From Sophora flavescens (taxonomy: Eukaryota > Streptophyta > Magnoliopsida > Fabales > Fabaceae), in the NCBI GenBank assembly GCA_030762895.1, contig CM061063.1, positions 213,016,667 through 213,080,666 on the forward strand: 64,000 bases of DNA, read 5' to 3'. Made by a program: the position numbers and the translations under genes. The notes beneath the pieces are model-generated. The model searched no databases and had not been told where the DNA came from. It worked only from the letters and a program-made list of their open reading frames with translations. Shown here in pieces: positions 56,472 to 64,000 of this stretch (the stretch's first letter is position 1; each line of letters opens with the position of its first letter).

Positions 56472-59400
56472 TGTAACACCCAAGTTTTTATACCTATGAT
56501 TAATTATTTTGTTTGGATGTTTATGTTTATTATGTTATGTGGTTTAGTTTGAGTAATTAAATTACTCTCTTCAAATTATTTTATTAGGTGCGTTAGCACT
56601 GACTTATTTCAGTGAATGCACGCCTACTAGACAATAATTTATGTTATTGTCACTATTATACCAGTACAAAAAAATATTTTAAATAATGTGATTAAGAGAA
56701 AAGTATTTTCATATTCTCATTCTATTTAATTTTAGAGTTGAAAATATTTTGGTTTGACATTTATCGGAGATTAAATTTTGGACTGAGTATTTTCTTAGTT
56801 GATCAATTCAATTATTAATCTTTACTCTAATTTGAATTTCGAAATTATATCTTTATCAATATTTATTTTTAGATTCTAAAAAGTAAAAACATGTTTATTT
56901 TAGGCCTAATATTTATCACTCATTTTGTACCTATCACTAAGTAATTTGTTTAAAAAAACCCATTTTCTCTCTTTTCTCTCTCTTTTCTCGACGCTAACTC
57001 TCTCTTTCTCCCTTTTCTTCTCTGCTTCTTCTCTTTCTTTCTTCCTTTCTTCTTTCTCTTTTCTTCTTCTTCCTTCTTCTTCCTCCCCCCAAACTCACCT
57101 TCCTTCCTTCCTTGAAGCAGCCGCGCGACCGCCGCCCCTGCACCGCCATCGAACGCGCCGCATGAGGAGGAGGAGACAGCTGCGACCCAGCTCGTCTCCA
57201 ACACGGCTTGACCTCTGCTCCGCCGATCGACGCCGGCCGTCGCCGCAGGATCACCATTTTTGGCCACTGCAGTGCTTCCATGACATCTCTATTCGCGTCC
57301 TCCTTCTTCCACGTGGTGTTCACATAGAAACCTATGGTTCCTACCATATCTCAAAACTCGCCGGAGATGCCATGACGCCGCCGCCGCTACACCCCAAGAC
57401 AGCCACCATGTCATCTTTCCTAGTCACCTTGGGTAAGAGTTTTACCTCTAACCTCTTCTCTTTTGTAAATCCCCAAATTGATTTTGAAACCCTAACCCTA
57501 ACCCTCTGATTTCAGATTTTAATCTTAAGATTTAAACTTGTTTTATGAAATTAGGACTGTGAAATTGTGTTTCCCTAAACCAATTTCATTATTCTGAGTT
57601 TTCCCTAAATTTTAATAAGGTGCCCTAAAACCCCAATTTGATTTTATTTGAATTTGGGAATGTTTTTGTGAAATTAATTATGATTTAGTGCAATTAGGAC
57701 TCTAAATGGATGATTTCCCAAGGTTCTTTTCATGATCTTTTAATAAAAACAAAGTTTCCTTAAAGGGTATTGGGAAGCGTGAGCTTCAAACATGATTTTC
57801 TTTAAAAATAACCTTGTTTGGTAATTGGATTAAGTGTTTAGATAAAGTTAGAATGTGTGTTTGATCATGTGAAATTGATTTCTTGATTTTTTGTTGTTGC
57901 GCGTTGTTGGATTCCCTCTCTAAGACGTTTGACACGGCTATGCTTGCTTGATGGAGTAGATAGTTACACTCTTGGAACTAATGTGAGTATTAAGACGAGG
58001 ATCCTTTACTTGTCTTCAAAGGTAAGGGGAGTTTGCCTAGGGATATTCAATAACTGTATGCATGTGTGTATGTGTTTAACTGGATATTTAAATGTTAATT
58101 GAGCTTACTTGATTATCTAATGTACCTGAACTGTTATGCTATTATCTGATGTTGAACTGTACTTGTTCTAAATGATATGATGCATATATGTGATGAACTG
58201 CTTTCAACTGTGATATTAGCATTGAACTGATGTTATATACTATTGTTGATTGAAAGTTTGCTAAGCCAGACGTGCATCTGTGCTCAACCGTTTTAAGGAT
58301 TAAAAACCTTAATAAGCTTTGAAGATAAAGGGATTGGTGTTCTTTTCCAAAAGCTCTTTAAACTTAAAGTACTTGTTTTCAATGTTGAAATGGTTTTGGT
58401 GAACTATTGTTATACAAGAGAAAAATCCTTTTCGAACTATGTGTCTTCATGTGAAAACTTTCAAGATTATTTGGCAATATCCTATTGGGGGAAGTATTTC
58501 AAAGATAAAAGTATTTCAAAGATAAAAGTATTTCAAAGATGCTTTATAAAAGACTTTCAAAGAAAAGGTTTTTCCTAAATATTTTAGAAACTTTCCGATA
58601 GCCTGGATAGGTTATCGATGATTCGGTTTTGAATTTGATTTTCACTGAACGAAAAATAAGTACTTAAGAAAGAGAATCTAGTACGCGAGACGTCGCCTCT
58701 AGTATTCAGTTATATGAACGTGATCTTGGATCAGTGTTAATTCGGGACTACGAGTCCTGGTTATGATGTTATGGACTGAGAGTCCAATTCTCGAAATCGA
58801 GGACAGTGCATTCTGATTTCATTGTTGTGGACTGTATGTCCTAATCACGTTGTGTTGGACTGTGTCTTCTAACCACGTGTGATGAATGCGTTCTGATTTC
58901 ATTGTTGTGGACTGTATATCCTAATCACGTTGTGTTGGACTATGTCTTCTAACCACGTGTGATGAACATTGTTAAAGGTGAATGTTGCTTTCTACGACCA
59001 CAAGCCTAGGACTGGTGCATCGGTCTCGGGCGTTGTGATTGAGCATTCGGACTGTGTGTCCTATGCTTCTAAGTTTTCAAGTGATGGGGAAATGATGATT
59101 AAGTCGTTAGCTTTGAGCTGCGACAGCGAAAAAGAATGAACACAAAGAAAACCTTTTAAATAAAATATTTTCTCATGTGCATTTCCCCAGGCAGACGTGC
59201 CTTTCTTACATATCAGATACAAGGTGGTGTCTGGGAGTCTGTCCATGTAAACCGAGTGAAGAGGCACATGTGACGTTGCTCGTCCTGAGACCTTATGCAT
59301 GAGGGTAAGGAGGCAACTGCCCGGTGGGCTAGAGATTGACCAACTCTAATACTTCTCCAGGGAAAACGGTGTTGAGATCTCATGAGATTAAGTTAGAGCC

Positions 59401-60274
59401 TGATATTGAAGTGTCATGCATATTTTCAAAAGATTGACTGTGCGGGTTTGAGACCCTTTGATATAACACTGTGATGTTATGTATATGCATGATTTAACTG
59501 CTTATATGATTATGTGATGCATGTATCATGTATATGGTTGTTGTGTGATATATCCATTTGTCCGTATCTCACCCTTACAAACATATCAGGTTTCTTCTGG
59601 TTTGCTATTGTACCCTGGGTATTTTAGTACAGATGTGCAGAGGAGTCTTCCTAAGTCACTCAGAGACTTAGATCTAGTTGCTTGAGGAAGTATTTGATTG
59701 TGGAACGATCACGTGAGTTCTTCTCAGGAATAACTTTTAGAATGACCAGCTTAGGGTTTGAGACTTGGATTTTTGATAAGTATGTATGAGTATGACTCGG
59801 AGAGTCTATATTTTAAAACGGAATGTTTATGGCTCGGAGAGCATCTCTTTTGAATGAAAACTTAAACTTTTCCTTTTGGTCATGTATAGCTAATTGATAT
59901 AACTATCTTTAGCATATTAATGTCTGGTTGTATTTGGTGTAACTGGAATTCTGGAATGAAAATGTAATTATTTTAGCAGGTGTTCTTTTACCTGGGATGT
60001 CCTAATTACAGAGGAGACTCTGTCGAAATTTTCGTAAAATACTAGATTTTATTCAAGTATATTCTTTAAATTAAATAGGCTTGCCATACTATGATAGTAA
60101 GTCTGTGTGCCAATCAAGGCTTAGGAGTCGTGACAAAATTTTTATACCCAATTTCAGACACTTATATGCTTATATAAATTATTTTCTGAAAGCACCAGCA
60201 AATTATCTTTTAATTTAAATTCCGCACGTGTTACGTAAGTAATGCCCCAAGGGGGGGGGGGGGGGGGCGTTACA
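56472..60274 (+). repeat. Element F 3' LTR
   Basis: 3803 bp. It differs from the 5' LTR by an extra 18-bp copy of AAAGTATTTCAAAGAT-type sequence (about 58500-58540), a longer G-run (17 G, 60251-60267) and scattered substitutions. It ends TTACA before the target-site copy GCCAT. Confidence 0.92.
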
Positions 60275-61041
60275 GCCATGCTTTGACTTGCCACATGTCA
60301 TCAAGGCTTACGTGGCAACCTGTGAGTGGATGCATGGCGCGGTGGCTTTCTACTCTCAAGCGTGGGCACGCTTAAGCATGGCCCTTTTCATGCTCAAGCG
60401 TGGCAGTGTGAACTTGTAAAAATAAAAGGTGGCTTAAGTGACATAAGTCACTTAGCCACCAAACGAAAAACAGAGAGCATAAAGTGTGAAGAAGCCTCAG
60501 AACAGAAAGAGGGTTATAGAGAGAGAGAGATTAGAGCAAGGGTTGTGCGAGTTTCGATCGTCCAGTCGTGAAACAAAGTATGTGGTTGTGATCGTAGTAA
60601 CAATATCTATCTTCTTCTCTTCTCTGTTTCTTCAAAAACAATCATCCTTGTTTATGTCGAAACACTGTTCGTTATGTTTCTCGTATCATCTTTCATTTCG
60701 TTTGTCGGAATTCAATTCTGTTTTCGAATATGAACTCCTAGTAACGTGCGCTTCGTAATGTGATGCTTAGGTGAATTTTTGGATGATCCGAGGCCCTAGA
60801 ATCGTACAGGGCAGAATCGAGGAGATTAGAGGATGTCTCGTTTAGGGCATCGTACGACTCTCCCGGTGGGGGAAAGAAACTATTTAACGTCGAAAACGGT
60901 GAGGTTACATTTAATTCGATAATGGCGTAGGGCGACCCAAACCCTACACGAGAGCGAGTAACGGACAATGTCTATACCACATTGGAGACTACTTAGTGGT
61001 ACCGATGATGATATAGAAATTGTGCGTTTATCATCGTTACG

Positions 61042-61094
<53 letters not shown>

Positions 61095-61884
61095 TATTTT
61101 ATTATTTGGTGATTGTCTGCTTGACTGTTTGATATGGTATTGGTAATTGATATTATGAGTGTTGGAAGTATTGAGACTATGTTTATATTTAATATTATTA
61201 TATTGTTGTGATGATTATTATATTTGGAATTGATATTATGACATGATGATATATGATGATGATTTTGGATAACATGATGATGATTGTGATGATATGATGA
61301 GTGTTATGATTGGGCTTAGAGGTTGAGTAAGTTACAAGTTATGTTGAGACATGAGGATGTATTGGGGAGTACAGATGATATGTGATAGCAGTGCCTAACC
61401 GAGATGATTATCGTGATATGAGGATGAGATTGATGAGATGAGATTATTTTGAGGTTATCTATGAGATTATGATGAGCGGTTAGGGCACTAGGGGGTGACC
61501 TGAAACATGGTCTATGATATGGTGGACCTGAAACATGGTCGTGTGGGGTTTATGCCTCGGAGGGAGAATTCCCGGGGATAGGCTAAAGGCGGATCGTCGC
61601 AAACATGATTTCATTTTAGTCGCAGCTATAGTTCATGCGTTGCATGAGCACCCTGGCCGGGGTTCAGAGGTGTGCACCGGATTGTGTAGTTATAGTGTCA
61701 TTGCTTTGCGTTGGCACCCTCCATCTGCAGACGAGGGTGTGTGCCGGGGACTCTGGGATGTGTCGATTATGTTGATGTGATATCCGGATATTGCCGATAC
61801 CTGATAAGATTATTCATCCAGCATTTGCATTGCATCATGATGGAGGGTAGAGGAACGATCCTAGATGTGGATTGAGGATGATTG

Positions 61885-61935
<51 letters not shown>

Positions 61936-62296
61936 CACTTTGGAGACGGATGTTTAGTGTGCCGTTATTTAATTAAATGTTGATAAACTCTTTCCACATT
62001 TGATTTTATATGGCTTATTATCCCTTTTTTCTTTTTTTGTGTGTAGTGTATATATATATTTACTATGTTTCACAGATTCAGATATAGCTGATGGCGCACT
62101 GGGATCACCCGTGGATGACACAGGACCCGGGGTTTCCCACCTCGGGAACCTTTGAGGTCGAGTGCATCGATCTGAACGGGTGGCTTGTGGACCCAGTCAC
62201 CCGCTTCCTGGTACATACGGGTCTGATGTCCATTACCTCTGGGCTAGGACAGGGACCACCCATAGGCTTTACCAGCACATTTTGCTTTGGTACTAC
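60275..62296 (+). repeat. LTR G, continuation after element F
   Basis: About 2 kb without a supportable gene. It has GAGAGAGAGA near 60520 and long (AT)n runs at 61042-61092 and 61890-61931. A repeated ACCTGAAACATGGTC pair lies at 61499-61540, with GC-richer strings resembling chromovirus LTR leaders at 61550-61790 and 62090-62280. It is cut at 62297 by LTR H. Confidence 0.55.
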
Positions 62297-63673
62297 TGAT
62301 GAGTGTGATTTCACCTCATTTTTCATGTACATTTTGCATGCATTTTCATATAGTTTAGGCATATTTAATTTGATTTTTAGTTAGTTTTTATCTTGGAATA
62401 GGTAAGGCGGTTTTGTGGTGTTGTTTTGCAGAAATTAAGGATTAAATGCCCAAGATGAGCCATGATGGAGCTTGGATGAAGATAGAGCCTGAAAAGTGAA
62501 GAAAATGAGCCAAACAAAGCCCATCACGGCGTAGCCGTGATGACCATCACGGCCATGATCAAGCAAAACTGAAAATAAAGAAGGCAAAGGTCAGAAGCTG
62601 TCACGGCTAGGCCGTGATGCCCATCACGGCCGTGACATGAATCCTTAACAGGCAGAACTGATCACGGCCTGCCTGTGATGAACATCACAGCCGTGATCAT
62701 CCAAAATTTGAAACCGCGCACATTGCAGAACACGTCACGGCCTGGCCGTGATGGCCATCACGGCCGTGACGCGCATTGTAATTTATAAAACGCATCTGGG
62801 AAGAGCAGAAAGTGGGTGGCACTTTTGGAGATTTTTACGTACCCTAGACACACTTGGAACCCTAGAGGAGAATTCTCTGAGCCAAGGGCAGCGGTGACGA
62901 CTGTGGAAAGCTTCCACGGAGTCTTTCTTCTCCTTTGTCTCTCTTGTTGTGATTTTGGCTTTCTCTTTAACTATGAGTAGCTAAATCCCTCCTTGTTGGG
63001 GTTAGATGTTTACTTTTCTGAACTTGGTTGTCTCTTGATTTGGTTTTAATAAAAGTTCCTATTTCTTTATGAGTATTTGATTCTATGCTTAATGCTTTCC
63101 TTGGCTTGATCATCCTTGGATTGATTTGTTGCTTTGATAGACAATTGGAAAATTGATGTTAAGGTATGCTCATGAATCAAATGCCAAGTAGTTCATGAAT
63201 CTAGGAATAGGTCATGGGGTGCTTGCAATCTTATAAATCTTGGCTCTTTATGCAAAATCTCAGGTTAATCCACCTAAGGAATTAGGGTTTAATTTGGGTT
63301 TTTAGGCTCACTCCACCTAAGGAATTAGGGTTTGAGTATTTTAGAAGGTTTTATTGTCATAAATGAGTTAGGACTTGTGTTAGCAACCATTTCATTACAA
63401 TCAAGGGAAGATTAGTGTAGTCTAACCCTGACGATTTCATCCATTTGTTAATCACATCTCTTTTCGCTTGTTAAGTGTTTGTTAAAATTCCTAAAAGACC
63501 AAAAATATTTTATTCTTGTTTGTTTTGTTACACATTAAGAGCTCCCTTCCATCCAAACGATCGTCTAGATAGTAGTCCGATTTGCGAATTGGTATTTGTC
63601 CGTGATCCCTGAGAACGATATTCGGTATCACCACCGTATTACTTGTACGACTAGGTATACTTGCCTAGAAGGG
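62297..63673 (+). repeat. LTR H (Athila-type)
   Basis: Starts TGATGAGTGTGATTTCACC. U3 holds four bipartite dyad units starting at 62523, 62600, 62660 and 62734, then the TATA-like TTTATAAAACGC (about 62782-62793). The U5 end reads CCGTATTACTTG...ACTTGCCTAG, parallel to LTR J. No CA terminus or TSD was found. It joins an inverted copy at 63674. Confidence 0.7.
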
Positions 63674-64000
63674 ATTAAAACCAAATCAAGAGACAACCAA
63701 GTTCAGAAAAGCAAACATCTAACCCCCAACAAGGAGGGATTTAGCTCCTCATAGTTAAAGAGAAAGCCAAAATCACAACAAGAGAGACAAAGGAGAAGAA
63801 AGTCTCCATGGAAGCTTTCCACAGCCGTCACCGCTGCCCTTGGCTCAGAGAATGCTCCTCTAGGGTTCCAAGTCTGTCTAGGGTAAAAATCTCCAAAAGT
63901 CCCCCCCTCTTTCTGTTCTGCCCTGATACCCTTTTATAAATTATAACACGCGTCACGGCCAGGCCGTGACATGTTCTGCAATGGGCGCGCTTTCAAATTT
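63674..64000 (-). repeat. inverted copy of part of LTR H
   Basis: Reverse complement of about 62704-63050, with substitutions and one roughly 18-bp deletion that removes half of a dyad unit. It runs to the window end, so its full length is unknown. The two arms are separated by 623 bp. Confidence 0.9.

Larger units (their letters stand above)
49414..60274 (+). mobile_element. Element F: LTR retrotransposon with 3.8-kb LTRs and dead interior
   Basis: The LTRs start TGTAA(A/C)ACCC and end GGGCGTTACA, flanked by a perfect duplication GCCAT (49409-49413, 60275-60279). The PBS after the left LTR and the PPT before the right LTR place it on the + strand. The GACGAAATTTTTTTAAGAGGGG tract before the 3' LTR is typical of Tekay/Del chromoviruses. 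Only a decayed integrase piece is recognisable in the 3.3-kb interior. The LTRs are very similar by eye, so it moved recently although it cannot encode its own enzymes. Confidence 0.92.

Noticed and set aside
61535..61780. 81-codon + strand ORF in LTR G
   Set aside because: Short, in a GC-richer leader-like patch of an LTR, with no domain and no partner to test conservation.
62523..62770. Regularly spaced dyads resembling a CRISPR array
   Set aside because: The DNA is a plant retroelement LTR. Spacers are not unique in length or sequence, units differ from one another, and there are no cas genes.

Overview
This is a stretch of nuclear plant DNA made almost entirely of nested transposable elements. 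I see no convincing host gene, rRNA or tRNA gene. The evidence for a plant, most likely a eudicot, is Athila-lineage Ty3/gypsy and Ty1/copia polyprotein remnants, a CACTA (En/Spm) transposon with PttA/Transposase_24-type exons, primer-binding sites matching plant tRNA-Asp and initiator tRNA-Met, and long AT-rich spacers. The species cannot be named from this.

Layout. (1) 1-12061 is a decayed Athila element on the + strand: gag, protease, reverse transcriptase, RNase H, integrase, a regulatory-looking spacer and an ATHILA/env-like ORF. That ORF is split by non-autonomous element A (6652-11553, TSD AGGGG). (2) 12062-12822 plus 25830-about 26040 is an inverted Athila-type LTR (J), split by a 13-kb CACTA element (12823-25829). 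The CACTA carries a spliced TNP1/PttA-like gene, a TNP2 pseudogene, a hAT-like element (17538-18507, 8-bp TSD) and retroelement B (19412-25262, TSD GTGGC). (3) 26041-26555 is a copia fragment (K). (4) 26556-49015 is a minus-strand Ty1/copia element (E) whose interior holds a roughly 4-kb solo LTR (I, 28271-38990, TSD ATTAT), itself hit by retroelement C (28513-35126, TSD ACGAC), and a satellite-bearing non-autonomous retroelement D (42483-47168, TSD GTACC). (5) From 49016 another long LTR (G) is split by element F (49414-60274, 3.8-kb LTRs, TSD GCCAT). (6) H (62297 to the end) is an Athila-type LTR followed by an inverted copy of itself.

A, B and C belong to one superfamily of minus-strand, gag-bearing, pol-less LTR elements (TR-GAG-like; C also keeps protease). 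They share a tRNA-Asp PBS, a roughly 1.4-kb 3' untranslated region with repeated PPT-like motifs, and an extra acidic, cysteine-bearing ORF region ending in WDPGG repeats.

The most interesting signals are regulatory. A bipartite dyad built from TCACGGC/GCCGTGA recurs just upstream of putative TATA boxes in LTRs J, H, A, B and C. It recurs again as a 60-80-bp-period array between integrase and the env-like ORF of the Athila element, which suggests an internal U3-like promoter. The LTRs of A, B and C also hold arrays of paired GCGAGGCGA motifs upstream of their TATA boxes, and an unrelated dispersed 12-13-mer that changes in concert from family to family. All boundaries were read by eye. Target-site duplications were checked base by base. 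Identity statements are qualitative.
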